From Saccharomyces mikatae IFO 1815 (lineage: Eukaryota; Ascomycota; Saccharomycetes; Saccharomycetales; Saccharomycetaceae): a stretch of 64,000 nt of DNA. The stretch spans positions 62,001 through 126,000 of the forward strand of contig NC_079271.1 in NCBI RefSeq assembly GCF_947241705.1. The letters are read 5' to 3'. The position numbers and the translations under genes are program-made. The notes under the pieces are model-generated. The model was not told where the DNA came from. It did no database searches and saw only the letters and a list, made by a program, of their open reading frames with translations. Shown in pieces: positions 51,752 to 60,880 of the stretch; the stretch's first letter is position 1, and every line of letters begins with the position of its first letter.

Positions 51752-52471
51752 TTAAACGTCCACCCTTCCAAGTACCTCCCACTCTTCAACGGGTCCCACA
51801 CAGTTAACCACCTTGAATGTTCCCGGGATATTCCAAGATAATGATGAAGATATGTCAAAATCCCATCTCATTTGCACTTCGTTGGAACCATCAGCGTTTC
51901 CGGAGCCCTTATGTTTCTCTCTTGGGACTAATCGTACGTCCAGAGCATCTTCAATTCTTTGTTGAACGACTCGCAATGAGGCCTGACTCACGGGATGGAT
52001 ATCAGAGTATAGCAATGAAACGTGCGGGTGAAATTCTTCGTGCACCCAAGTAGCGGCACGGCTACTTCGTGTCTCAGAATCAATCTCTACGTACATTTCT
52101 CTCATAATTTGTGCTATTCCATAAAGTACTTTGTTCTTGTTACACTCAAGTACAATTTTCTTGAAATATCGTTTACCTACACTACATCCATTAAAAGACA
52201 CCAGTGGAGGTGCAACAGTATGAAGTGACTGCCCCTTATGCCCTTTTTTTGCAATCTGATGAGACCTTATCGATTGAATAGCAGCAACACAGGAAGTTAA
52301 GATCTTATTAACATCATCTCTACTATTGCACACCAAATGGGACGTCACCGTAACATGAGGTTCAATCACTGGCGAATCGGGGAACAGTGTTTGAAACGAA
52401 AATATAAGCATTTGTAACGTCTCGTAAGCAACAGATCCCTGTGGCGGACAATACCATAACGCAATGGCCAT
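51752..52471 (-). CDS. CPD1: Cpd1, cyclic nucleotide phosphodiesterase
   Basis: The protein has 239 residues, the S. cerevisiae length. It is a 2H phosphoesterase: the two His-x-Thr/Ser motifs read EPHVTVTSHL near residue 39 and HPHVSLLYSD near 150. It opens ADP-ribose 1'',2''-cyclic phosphate to ADP-ribose 1''-phosphate, a step after Tpt1 in the disposal of tRNA-splicing by-products. The interval between the motifs is well conserved. The tail near 195-210 (HKGSGNADGSNE) is a variable loop. It is divergent from BRF1. Confidence 0.96.
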   Translation of the reverse strand: MAIALWYCPPQGSVAYETLQMLIFSFQTLFPDSPVIEPHVTVTSHLVCNSRDDVNKILTSCVAAIQSIRSHQIAKKGHKGQSLHTVAPPLVSFNGCSVGKRYFKKIVLECNKNKVLYGIAQIMREMYVEIDSETRSSRAATWVHEEFHPHVSLLYSDIHPVSQASLRVVQQRIEDALDVRLVPREKHKGSGNADGSNEVQMRWDFDISSSLSWNIPGTFKVVNCVGPVEEWEVLGRVDV

Positions 52472-53161
52472 TTTCTGTGACTACTGATATTAGCAAAGTT
52501 ATGCTACCGTATCTTCTCTAAATGCAATTTATGGTACAATGTATGAAACAAAGAGTCTAATTAGTGGTTATTTACTTCAAAAATAAACTTTGTTTACTTC
52601 TCTGTTGTATCTGCGCCTGCCCATAAATCGGGTTCTTGTTAAACTTCACTTGCCATCATCTCTCCATCGGATCTAACTTAAAAAAATAACCCCCGGCAAG
52701 TACACGATCACAACAACCAAATCACAAAAGTGAACAAAGAATACAAAAATGACTGTAGCATCACAAGTCAGTAAAATACGTTCCCCCACATGCATTAAAT
52801 TGTACGGATATAGAGTTTTAATTAGTGCAAGAAGATATTACTCCTATTATCATATTAATAATGAATGCTCTTGAACGTAAAAAAGTAAACGCACATAAAA
52901 AACTAGGGGAACCAACTCGTGAGAAAAGCTCGTTTGTTCGTTTCGCAAAAATCTTACAGTAGTAACAAAACGCTTTGGTGGATGACAACAAAAGAGTTCC
53001 AACCTGATTATTAATTTTGCGACGTCCTTATTTTGTTATTCTTCTATGATTCCCGCGAAGCATTAGATGTCAAAAAAAAAACTATTTACGTATTTGAACA
53101 GATCAAGAGCAATCTCATCAGTAAGAACAAGAAAAACGAAGAAGCTTATCACCGTATACCA
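52472..53161. promoter_or_regulatory. CPD1/BRF1 divergent intergenic region
   Basis: This 690 bp region includes a small ATG frame (52749-52874) with an A-rich leader typical of real yeast start sites. No other gene is visible. BRF1 could be reached from a transcript starting upstream of this frame, which would then be a uORF. Confidence 0.4.
52749..52874 (+). CDS. Possible small ORF or BRF1 uORF, 41 codons
   Basis: The leader is A-rich (CAAAGAATACAAAAATGACT), as for well-expressed yeast genes. The frame encodes MTVASQVSKIRSPTCIKLYG... and ends TGA at 52872-52874, 287 bp before the BRF1 ATG. No homologue is recognised. It may be a uORF on a long BRF1 leader or chance. Confidence 0.2.
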   Translation: MTVASQVSKIRSPTCIKLYGYRVLISARRYYSYYHINNECS

Positions 53162-54952
53162 ATGCCAGTGTGTAAGAGCTGTCATGGAACAGAATTTGAG
53201 AGAGACCTTTCTAATGCTAATAATGATTTAGTTTGTAAGGCGTGTGGTGTTGTATCAGAAGACAATCCTATCGTTTCTGAAGTGACATTCGGTGAGACGA
53301 GCGCAGGTGCAGCTGTTGTACAAGGTTCCTTTATCGGTGCTGGACAAAGTCATGCTTCATTTGGTGGCTCTAGCGCTCTAGAATCTAGGGAGGCTACTCT
53401 AAATAACGCAAGAAGAAAATTACGTGCCGTATCTTATGCATTACATATCCCCGAGTACATTACAGATGCTGCTTTCCAATGGTACAAGCTTGCATTGGCA
53501 AACAACTTTGTACAGGGTCGTAGGTCCCAAAATGTTATCGCTGCATGTCTTTATGTGGCATGTAGAAAAGAAAAGACACATCACATGCTGATTGACTTCT
53601 CGTCAAGATTACAGGTGAGTGTATATTCTATTGGTGCCACATTTTTGAAAATGGTAAAAAAATTGCATATTACAGAATTGCCGTTAGCAGATCCTTCCTT
53701 ATTTATTCAACATTTTGCTGAAAAGTTGGATCTTGCTGATAAAAAGATTAAAGTGGTCAAAGATGCTGTAAAATTGGCCCAAAGAATGTCCAAAGACTGG
53801 ATGTTTGAAGGACGTAGACCTGCAGGTATTGCTGGTGCATGTATTTTACTAGCTTGTCGAATGAATAACCTGAGAAGAACACATACGGAAATCGTGTCAG
53901 TTTCACATGTTGCGGAAGAAACTCTACAACAACGATTAAATGAATTCAAAAACACAAAAGCTGCAAAACTTTCTGTCCAGAAATTTAGGGAGAATGATGT
54001 GGAAGATGGGGATTCTAGACCTCCTTCATTTGTGAAGAACAGAAAAAAAGAAAAAAAGATTAAGAGTACTTTAGATAAAGAGGAAATGTTTCAAACCAGT
54101 GAAGAAGCGTTGAATAAAAATCCAATTTTAACACAAGTATTAGGAGAACAAGAGCTGTCTTCTAAAGAAGTGCTATTTTACCTAAAACAATTTTCAGAAA
54201 GAAGAGCCCGCGATGTAGAGAGAATCAAAGCCACTAATGGCATAGATGGCGAAGATGTATATCATGAAGATCCTGAGAGGGACACTAAGAAACGCAAAAC
54301 TTCTGGAACTGATGCCGAAGAAAAAAAAAGAGAAGGAGAAGAAGATGGAATGGAAGAGAACAAGCGTCAAGATAAGAAATCAAAGACAAACCCATCTAGA
54401 GAAGATGAGGAAAAAGAAGCTGGTCATTTTCAAGATGCCATTGATGGCTACTCCCTAAAAACAGACCCTTATTGTCCTCGCAACTTGCATCTGCTACCTA
54501 CAACAGATGCGTACCTTTCAAAGGTCAGTGATGATCCAGAGAATTTAGAAGACGTTGATGATGATGAGTTAAATGCTCACTTGTTGAGTGAAGAAGCTTC
54601 CAAATTAAAGGAAAGGATTTGGATTGGCTTGAATGCAGATTTTTTGCTAGAGCAAGAGAGCAAGCGTTTGAAACAAGAAGCAGATATTGCTACTGGTAAT
54701 ACCTCAGTAAAAAAGAAACGTGTAAGACGTAAGAATAATACTAGAAATAACGAACCTACAAAAACTGTAGATGCAGCAGCAGCTATTGGATTAATGTCAG
54801 ATCTGCAAGACAAGTCAGGTTTGCACGCCGCACTGAAAGCAGCTGAAGAAAATGGTGATTTTACAACTGCTGATAGTGTCAAGAACATGTTACAGAAGGC
54901 GAGTTTCTCTAAAAAGATTAATTATGACGCCATTGACGGTTTGTTTAGGTGA
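53162..54952 (+). CDS. BRF1: Brf1, TFIIB-related subunit of TFIIIB
   Basis: The protein has 596 residues from the ATG at 53162, exactly the S. cerevisiae length. The frame continues upstream without an ATG. The N-terminal zinc ribbon uses Cys4, Cys7, Cys25 and Cys28. Two cyclin-fold repeats follow (about 80-280), for example RSQNVIAACLYVACRKE and RRPAGIAGACILLACR. A lysine/glutamate-rich linker (about 380-440) is diverged from the S. cerevisiae protein I remember. The TBP/Bdp1-binding region II lies near 440-540. Brf1 bridges TFIIIC, TBP and Pol III at tRNA, 5S and U6 genes. The other Pol III-related item here is the tRNA-Thr gene, its likely target. Confidence 0.98.
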   Translation: MPVCKSCHGTEFERDLSNANNDLVCKACGVVSEDNPIVSEVTFGETSAGAAVVQGSFIGAGQSHASFGGSSALESREATLNNARRKLRAVSYALHIPEYITDAAFQWYKLALANNFVQGRRSQNVIAACLYVACRKEKTHHMLIDFSSRLQVSVYSIGATFLKMVKKLHITELPLADPSLFIQHFAEKLDLADKKIKVVKDAVKLAQRMSKDWMFEGRRPAGIAGACILLACRMNNLRRTHTEIVSVSHVAEETLQQRLNEFKNTKAAKLSVQKFRENDVEDGDSRPPSFVKNRKKEKKIKSTLDKEEMFQTSEEALNKNPILTQVLGEQELSSKEVLFYLKQFSERRARDVERIKATNGIDGEDVYHEDPERDTKKRKTSGTDAEEKKREGEEDGMEENKRQDKKSKTNPSREDEEKEAGHFQDAIDGYSLKTDPYCPRNLHLLPTTDAYLSKVSDDPENLEDVDDDELNAHLLSEEASKLKERIWIGLNADFLLEQESKRLKQEADIATGNTSVKKKRVRRKNNTRNNEPTKTVDAAAAIGLMSDLQDKSGLHAALKAAEENGDFTTADSVKNMLQKASFSKKINYDAIDGLFR

Positions 54953-55351
54953 CCAATGTTTGAAGGGAAACAGATATGTCAGTACAGTAGATTCGAACTT
55001 TACTGTACACCAAAGAGAATATGGAAAATTAAAGTGCAAAAATTCAATAAGGAGCGTTGGTTTTCTAATATGTATATGTTTATATGAGTCTATTATATCA
55101 ATGTTGTATTACAATCATTATTTGATTTAAATCGGGTAAGACAAAATACTCTTTTCTCCTCTTTTCTTTTTTTTCTTGGTTGGTCGGCTAAGTGAAAATT
55201 TTAAACTCATCTCATCGCAAGTTGCCATTGAGCACCTAACTGAAAATAGGCTTATCATTAAAAAAATAGTTAGCGTGGCCTTTCATACAATTAGTAATTG
55301 TTTGGGATAAGTACAAAAAACACTGAATATCACCAGCAATAGACATTAACA
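54953..55351. promoter_or_regulatory. BRF1-SDA1 intergenic region
   Basis: This 399 bp gap holds the BRF1 3' flank and the SDA1 promoter, with CGGGTAA (Reb1 core, 55133-55139), a T-rich tract and an RRPE+PAC pair (55193-55218). Confidence 0.7.
55193..55218 (+). promoter_or_regulatory. RRPE and PAC elements of SDA1
   Basis: TGAAAATTTT (55193-55202) is the RRPE bound by Stb3. CTCATCTCATCGC (55206-55218) is the full PAC element in reverse, bound by Tod6/Dot6. They are 3 bp apart and about 135-160 bp upstream of the SDA1 ATG, the standard arrangement for ribosome-biogenesis genes. Confidence 0.92.
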
Positions 55352-57658
55352 ATGGGTAGAAGAAGCAGAGCAGCTATGCTGCCAACCAACATCATTCTTT
55401 TACAGAATTTGGTAAAGCGTGACCCAGAGTCCTATCAAGAGGAGTTTCTTCAACAATATGCACACTATGAATCACTAAGAGATATTTTTATGCTAAACGG
55501 TCTAACTGGGGGTGATTCTTCGGCGACTACTAACGGATTAGATTTGGGAAATGGTTCTTCTACAATGGCTGGTACTAATGGTACCACCATAAGCACTTCA
55601 ACATCTCAACTTGTTGAATTAGTTGGTTTCGTATCACAAGTTTGCTCGTGTTTCCCTCGTGAAACCGCAAACTTTCCGTCTGAGTTAAAGCAACTTTTGT
55701 TGGAACATCATAAGTCATTGCCTTTTGAATTGAAGGAGAAGATTTTGAGTTGTTTGACAATGTTGAGGAACAAAGACGTCATTACTGCTGAGGAGCTAAT
55801 CCAGAGCTTATTTCCTTTATTAGTAGCATACTCTTCCCATGGTAATTCTCTTGGGATTAATTCACATGCCAAAGAACTGAGAAAGATCATTTATTCAAAC
55901 TTAATTTCTTTATTGAAAAGTTGTAATACTAATGGCAAAAACCAAAAATTAAACAAATCTACGCAGGCCGTTTGCTTTAATTTGTTAGATAAACCAGACT
56001 CTCAAGGTATTTGGGCCACAAAATTAACCAGAGAACTTTGGAGACGTGGTATTTGGGATGATTCAAGAACTGTAGAAATTATGACCCAAGCCGCATTACA
56101 CCAAGATGTTAAGATTGTCATGTCTGGGGTGATGTTTTTCTTAGACGCTGATAAAGAACGTGAAGAAAATTTTGAAGAAAACTCGGAGGATGAAGATGGG
56201 TTTGATTTAGATGCGTTAAGGCATAAGATGCAGGTCAACAAAAAAACGGGCAGACGTGGTAAAAAACTGGAGAATGCTATAAAGACTGTAAAAAAGAAGA
56301 AGAAGAATGGACCAGGCGCTCCTCAAGGTTATTTAAACTTCAGTGCCATCCATCTTTTAAGAGATCCACAAGGATTTGCTGAAAAGTTGTTTAAAGAACA
56401 TCTTTCAGGTAAAACGAAGAACAAATTTGACTTGGAACAAAAAATATCTTTGATGCAATTGCTATCGAGATTGATTGGTACACATAAGTTAATTGTTTTA
56501 GGCATTTACACATTCTTCTTAAAATACTTAACTCCGAAACAAAGGGATGTTACTAAGATCATGTCAGCGTGCGCCCAAGCATGTCATGATCTTATTCCTC
56601 CTGAAGTTATAAGTGACATGGTGAGAAAAATTGCCGACGAGTTCGTATCAGATGGTGTTGCCAACGAAGTTGCCGCTGCGGGTATCAATACCATTAGAGA
56701 AATATGTTCACGTGCACCATTGGCCATCGATGAAATATTATTACAAGATCTGGTAGAGTACAAGGGATCCAAAGCTAAAGGTGTTAATATGGCCGCCAAG
56801 TCATTGATAGCGCTGTATAGGGATGTTGCACCAGAAATGCTGAAGAAGAAAGATCGTGGTAAGAATGCCGCCATGGAAGTTCAAGAAGCCAAGAAAGAAG
56901 GTAAAAACTCAAAAAGACCACAATTTGGTGTTGAAAATAGTGTTCAAGGTATTGCTGGTATCGAACTGTTAGCCAAATGGAAGAAAGAACACGGTGAAGA
57001 AAGTAAAGACGAAGATGCTGATGCCAACTGGGAAGTAGATGCCAATAGTGAAGAGGAAGACAATATAGAGGGTGAATGGGTCACCATGGATAGTGACAAG
57101 GAATATGATGTCAATATGGAGGATAGTGACGAAGAAACCCACATTGATAAGGACAAAGAGTCCGATTCAGATTTGGAATTAAGTGATGATGATGAGGAAA
57201 AGGAAGTGAAGGAGAAAAAAGAAAACGTGGACATAGATCCTGAAGCAGCTTTCCGCGAAATTGCTTCCACACGTATTTTAACTCCGGCAGATTTCGCTAA
57301 ATTGCAAGAATTGCGTAACGAGGAAAGCGTTGCTAATATCATGGGTATACACAAGCAGGACAGACGTGAAGAGTTAGTCGATGCAAGCACACTAACCGGT
57401 CCTATAAAGTACAAACAGTCTCGTGAGGAAAGGTTGCAAAAGGTGCTTGAAGGTCGTGAAGGGAGAGATAAATTCGGTAGCAGACGTGGTAAACGTGATA
57501 ACGTTCGTTCCACCACAAACAGAGAAAAGGAAAGAAGAAAGAACTTTGTTATGTCTATCCATAAGAGGTCTGTTAGAGGTAAGCAAAAGATGTCATTACG
57601 AGACAAGCAAAAGGTACTACGTGCACATATCACCAAACAAAAGAAGAAGGGATATTAG
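55352..57658 (+). CDS. SDA1: Sda1, 60S ribosomal subunit biogenesis protein
   Basis: The protein has 768 residues. An all-helical N-terminal part (about 1-500) includes ELVEFVSQVC-like helices and the conserved stretch [21 protein letters not shown] very acidic segment follows at about 545-625, then a basic C-terminus ending ITKQKKKGY. Sda1 joins late nucleolar and nucleoplasmic pre-60S particles and is needed for export and for G1/Start; an early actin link gave it its name. RRPE, PAC and Reb1 elements upstream match its role. The insertion rich in Ser, Thr, Gly and Asn at about 50-85 is a variable low-complexity loop. Confidence 0.97.
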   Translation: MGRRSRAAMLPTNIILLQNLVKRDPESYQEEFLQQYAHYESLRDIFMLNGLTGGDSSATTNGLDLGNGSSTMAGTNGTTISTSTSQLVELVGFVSQVCSCFPRETANFPSELKQLLLEHHKSLPFELKEKILSCLTMLRNKDVITAEELIQSLFPLLVAYSSHGNSLGINSHAKELRKIIYSNLISLLKSCNTNGKNQKLNKSTQAVCFNLLDKPDSQGIWATKLTRELWRRGIWDDSRTVEIMTQAALHQDVKIVMSGVMFFLDADKEREENFEENSEDEDGFDLDALRHKMQVNKKTGRRGKKLENAIKTVKKKKKNGPGAPQGYLNFSAIHLLRDPQGFAEKLFKEHLSGKTKNKFDLEQKISLMQLLSRLIGTHKLIVLGIYTFFLKYLTPKQRDVTKIMSACAQACHDLIPPEVISDMVRKIADEFVSDGVANEVAAAGINTIREICSRAPLAIDEILLQDLVEYKGSKAKGVNMAAKSLIALYRDVAPEMLKKKDRGKNAAMEVQEAKKEGKNSKRPQFGVENSVQGIAGIELLAKWKKEHGEESKDEDADANWEVDANSEEEDNIEGEWVTMDSDKEYDVNMEDSDEETHIDKDKESDSDLELSDDDEEKEVKEKKENVDIDPEAAFREIASTRILTPADFAKLQELRNEESVANIMGIHKQDRREELVDASTLTGPIKYKQSREERLQKVLEGREGRDKFGSRRGKRDNVRSTTNREKERRKNFVMSIHKRSVRGKQKMSLRDKQKVLRAHITKQKKKGY

Positions 57659-57679
57659 ACATCATCTCACTAGAGCCGT

Positions 57680-57714
<35 letters not shown>

Positions 57715-58128
57715 AGTATACAGATATATTCATTTTTCACAATGTATAAGGACCTGCTTATTACGAATGGAGTATAAACAAATACCAAAACAGGTAATAA
57801 CATATTTTGCCTAAATATTTCTGGGAAGAAAAAACACTCCAACTTGTGAAGATTATGAGTTCATCGGGAATTCTCGGCTTTCCCCGCAGCAGCGGAGCGA
57901 GTCGTCTAAAAGTTGGTTGGACTTTCAGTTGCCGCGTAGTCAACGTCTTTGAGGCTTTATATAAGATCGACGTTCTCCTTATCAACATTTCGAGATTCTT
58001 CTCAATAATAACAGTTAGCCCAGATTAATAATACATCTGTTTGCGTGACTGATTTCTAAGCAGTTGAAAGCATTAAGAGTTAAAACTATACGATTGATAG
58101 AAATACTGAAGCATAACAACAGAGCACG
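57659..58128. promoter_or_regulatory. SDA1-LSC2 intergenic region
   Basis: This 470 bp gap holds a (TA)15 microsatellite just after SDA1. A GC-rich patch contains the inverted triplets CCGCAGCAGCGG near 57882. TATATAAG at 57958-57965, 164 bp upstream of LSC2, is a plausible TATA box. Confidence 0.5.
57683..57712. repeat. (TA)15 microsatellite
   Basis: Thirty bases of perfect TA dinucleotide repeat lie in the SDA1 3' flank. It is likely to vary in length. Confidence 0.95.
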
Positions 58129-59412
58129 ATGTTTTCGAAAAAATCTTTGTCTCTAATTGCAAAGTGTGGACAATTAAACAGGTTAAATACGAAGTCTGTT
58201 CTACAAGCAAGAAGGCACTTATCCATTCATGAATACAGATCCGCTCAACTATTGAGGGAATATGGTATCGGCACTCCGGACGGGTTTCCAGCATTCACTC
58301 CTGAAGAAGCTTTCAAAGCTGCTGAAAAGTTAAACACTAAGGAATTGGTCATCAAAGCACAGGCATTGACTGGTGGTAGAGGTAAAGGTCATTTTGACAC
58401 CGGCTATAAGAGCGGTGTCCATATGATTGAAAGCCCTCAACAAGCAGAAGATGTAGCAAAAGAAATGCTTAACCATAATCTGATTACCAAACAGACAGGG
58501 GTAACTGGGAAGCCAGTATCAGCAGTTTATATAGTGAAAAGAGTAGACACTAAGCACGAAGCTTATTTATCTATTTTGATGGATAGGCAAACCAAAAAAC
58601 CAATGATCATTGCATCCAGTCAAGGTGGTATGAATATTGAAGAAGTGGCAGAGAAAACTCCAGATGCTATAAAGAAATTCTCAATTGAGACCTCAAAAGG
58701 GTTGAGCCCAAAAATAGCCAGAGATGTTGCCAAGAGTCTCGGTTTCAGTCCCGATGTGCAAGAAGAAGCAGCAAAAACTGTGACCAATTTGTACAAGATA
58801 TTCATGGAGAGAGATGCTACACAAGTAGAGATCAACCCTTTGAGTGAGATTGAGCATGATCCAACCCACAAAATCATGTGTACAGACGCCAAGTTTGGGT
58901 TCGATGATAACGCGTCATTCAGACAAGAAAAAATATATTCTTGGAGAGATTTATCACAGGAAGATCCGGATGAAGTTAAGGCAAAGAAGTATGACTTGAA
59001 CTTTGTTAAGTTGAAGGGCAATATTGGATGTTTAGTCAATGGTGCAGGATTGGCTATGGCCACTATGGATGTCATCAAATTAAATGGAGGCGATCCTGCT
59101 AATTTCTTAGATTGCGGTGGTGGTGCTACTCCTGAGACCATCAAGCAAGGTTTCGAATTGATCTTGTCCAACAAGAACGTAGACGCAATTTTTGTCAATA
59201 TTTTTGGTGGTATCGTTAGATGTGACTATGTCGCCCTGGGGCTGGTAGAAGCCGCCAGAGAACTTGAGGTTAGAGTTCCTATTGTGGCGCGTCTACAAGG
59301 TACCAAAGTAGAAGAAGGTCGTGACATCATCAATAAATCAGGGGTGAAGATCTATTCATTTGATGAACTAGATCCTGCTGCCAAAAGAGTTGTCGAATTG
59401 ACACAAAGCTAA
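58129..59412 (+). CDS. LSC2: Lsc2, beta subunit of succinyl-CoA ligase
   Basis: The protein has 427 residues, the S. cerevisiae length. A basic mitochondrial presequence (MFSKKSLSLIAKCGQLNRLN, to about residue 30) is followed by LSIHEYRSAQLLREYGI, the start of the ATP-grasp domain. GGRGKGHFDTG contributes to nucleotide binding, and EINPLSE carries metal-binding residues. The CoA-ligase domain contains DCGGGATPETIKQGFELI and NIFGGIVRCDYVA. With Lsc1 it makes ATP from succinyl-CoA in the TCA cycle. A TATA box lies 164 bp upstream. It converges with MPC3. Confidence 0.98.
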   Translation: MFSKKSLSLIAKCGQLNRLNTKSVLQARRHLSIHEYRSAQLLREYGIGTPDGFPAFTPEEAFKAAEKLNTKELVIKAQALTGGRGKGHFDTGYKSGVHMIESPQQAEDVAKEMLNHNLITKQTGVTGKPVSAVYIVKRVDTKHEAYLSILMDRQTKKPMIIASSQGGMNIEEVAEKTPDAIKKFSIETSKGLSPKIARDVAKSLGFSPDVQEEAAKTVTNLYKIFMERDATQVEINPLSEIEHDPTHKIMCTDAKFGFDDNASFRQEKIYSWRDLSQEDPDEVKAKKYDLNFVKLKGNIGCLVNGAGLAMATMDVIKLNGGDPANFLDCGGGATPETIKQGFELILSNKNVDAIFVNIFGGIVRCDYVALGLVEAARELEVRVPIVARLQGTKVEEGRDIINKSGVKIYSFDELDPAAKRVVELTQS

Positions 59413-59655
59413 GACCATTAGGGAAAGGTAAAGAATAACAATAAAAATAAGAGTGTTTATTATCACTATCAATTAGGCTTTCTATCTGGTTTATTTATGT
59501 ATTTTTTTACAGAAAAATTCTTAATCTCGATGATTTTTACATTTCTTCACATTTTTGATGTAATATAGAAAGTAGAGTATTAAAAGGAATATATAAGTCA
59601 TAAATTTCATTAAAAAGGAAATGCGAGTTCTGAGGAAAAGTAACCTTTTATGTGA

Positions 59656-60096
59656 TTAGTGCGTTATTGATGGATTAGCACCAACCACACCTTTATTCAT
59701 CGATGCTGATGCTGATTGTTTCGCTGCAACAGCCGCTGGAGTCTCCCCTTTTACTATATAGTGAATAACCTGTTTGAACGAGTCCCCGTTCCGTATCCTG
59801 AAATTAGCAATCCTCGTTAGATGGTACCCAGCGGTGCAGCCCAGGAAGAAATTCACTGAGGCTAACAGGTAATTTTTGGGCTTGATGACAAACGACCAAC
59901 GTGTCCATATTAATGCAGTCGCTAATAAAGATAAATTTTGTGCGCCAGATACTTTTTCCACGGGCCTTTTAATATCGTTCAGCCCCGCGAATACTAATCC
60001 CCACTTCAATGTGGGTGCCCAAAAGTGGACAGTCCTGGGCCCCGTTTCGCTATTCCAAAATCTTCTGAAGGCAAAATTAAATGCTGATGCTGACAT
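59656..60096 (-). CDS. MPC3: Mpc3, mitochondrial pyruvate carrier subunit (respiratory form)
   Basis: The protein has 146 residues, the S. cerevisiae length. This is a small MPC-family protein: an amphipathic N-terminus (FNFAFRRFWNSETGP), then HFWAPTLKWGLVFAGLNDI, then hydrophobic segments around LSLLATALIWTRWSFVI and YLLASVNFFLGCTAGYH. It pairs with Mpc1 to import pyruvate when cells respire, replacing Mpc2. Mpc2 is the close paralogue, but synteny fixes MPC3/FMP43. The shared upstream region with YAP1802 has an AGGGG core and a CCG-N4-CGG inverted repeat. Confidence 0.96.
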   Translation of the reverse strand: MSASAFNFAFRRFWNSETGPRTVHFWAPTLKWGLVFAGLNDIKRPVEKVSGAQNLSLLATALIWTRWSFVIKPKNYLLASVNFFLGCTAGYHLTRIANFRIRNGDSFKQVIHYIVKGETPAAVAAKQSASASMNKGVVGANPSITH

Positions 60097-60448
60097 TATT
60101 ACGGTGAGATGTGTTTCTATTTTTCTTGTGTTTTCTGATTCGTGTGTTTGTACAAATAATCTTAAAGACTGATTGAACTCTTTTTTTTATATAAATACTT
60201 TTCGTTGTAGTACATGGAAAGGAAATTAGTTTCTCCAATATTTAAATTGCAGCGCACGAGTATTATCTGATGAAAGGTCAGACCCAGCCGCATATATATA
60301 TGTTAAGTGTACTCTTCGCTTCCCTATACGTTCTTGTGGGGGCCTTTCCACTATGCATGACCCAACTAAGGAGCGACTCAGGTTGTTCCGTCCACGGAAT
60401 GACGCAAAGCCGTAATTGCCGATTGGCGGGAGGAATAAAAGCGGGGCA

Positions 60449-60459
60449 CCCCCCCCCCC
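60449..60459. repeat. Poly(C) run of 11
   Basis: Eleven consecutive C lie in the MPC3 upstream region. This is rare in yeast and its length may be misread by sequencing. Confidence 0.9.
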
Positions 60460-60515
60460 AGGATGAGGGGTTATTCGGGGTAATGCTCTCTTGGCAAAGA
60501 AAAGAGAACTTTTTA

Positions 60516-60522
60516 TTACCCG
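60516..60522 (+). promoter_or_regulatory. Reb1 core
   Basis: TTACCCG lies in the MPC3/YAP1802 divergent promoter. Confidence 0.5.
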
Positions 60523-60880
60523 GTCCATAATATACAGGGTAACAGAGTAGTTTTTTTTCACCCTGCCGTTTTTTTTTTTCAGATTTTCCCAGTATGGCTT
60601 TGTTTTGATTTTGCTATGGTGGAGGGAAAGATTAAGTTTGAAACTACATAGAAAAAAAAGTTTCTTGTCGATTTGAAATTCGAGGTAAAAATTGACTCAC
60701 TAATCTTGTCAATAGGGTTTTTTGGTTTTGTAGTAATCCAAAAGGACGAGGAGATAGATTTGTACTAGGAGTACCAATTTGTTGCTCTTGCTATCGTCTG
60801 GAACAGTAACAGTACTAAGCAAAGAAGCGCGACTACTTCCGCTACCCCTATATTACATATATAGACGTGTTTGTTAAATC

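Larger units (their letters stand above)
60097..60880. promoter_or_regulatory. MPC3/YAP1802 divergent intergenic region
   Basis: This 784 bp region contains the inverted repeat TTCCGTCCACGGAA (60386-60399), a C11 run (60449-60459), AGGGG (60466-60470), a Reb1 core TTACCCG (60516-60522) and T-runs near 60550-60580. The GC-rich part (about 60320-60480) lies 225-385 bp upstream of MPC3 and looks like its regulatory region. Confidence 0.55.

Noticed and set aside
53033-53161. 43-codon N-terminal extension of BRF1
   Set aside because: The frame opens with TTG. The ATG at 53162 gives the exact conserved zinc-ribbon start and length.
57882-57895. CCGCAGCAGCGG as a zinc-cluster factor site before LSC2
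   Set aside because: The spacing matches no factor I can name with confidence for this gene; it is noted only in the intergenic entry.
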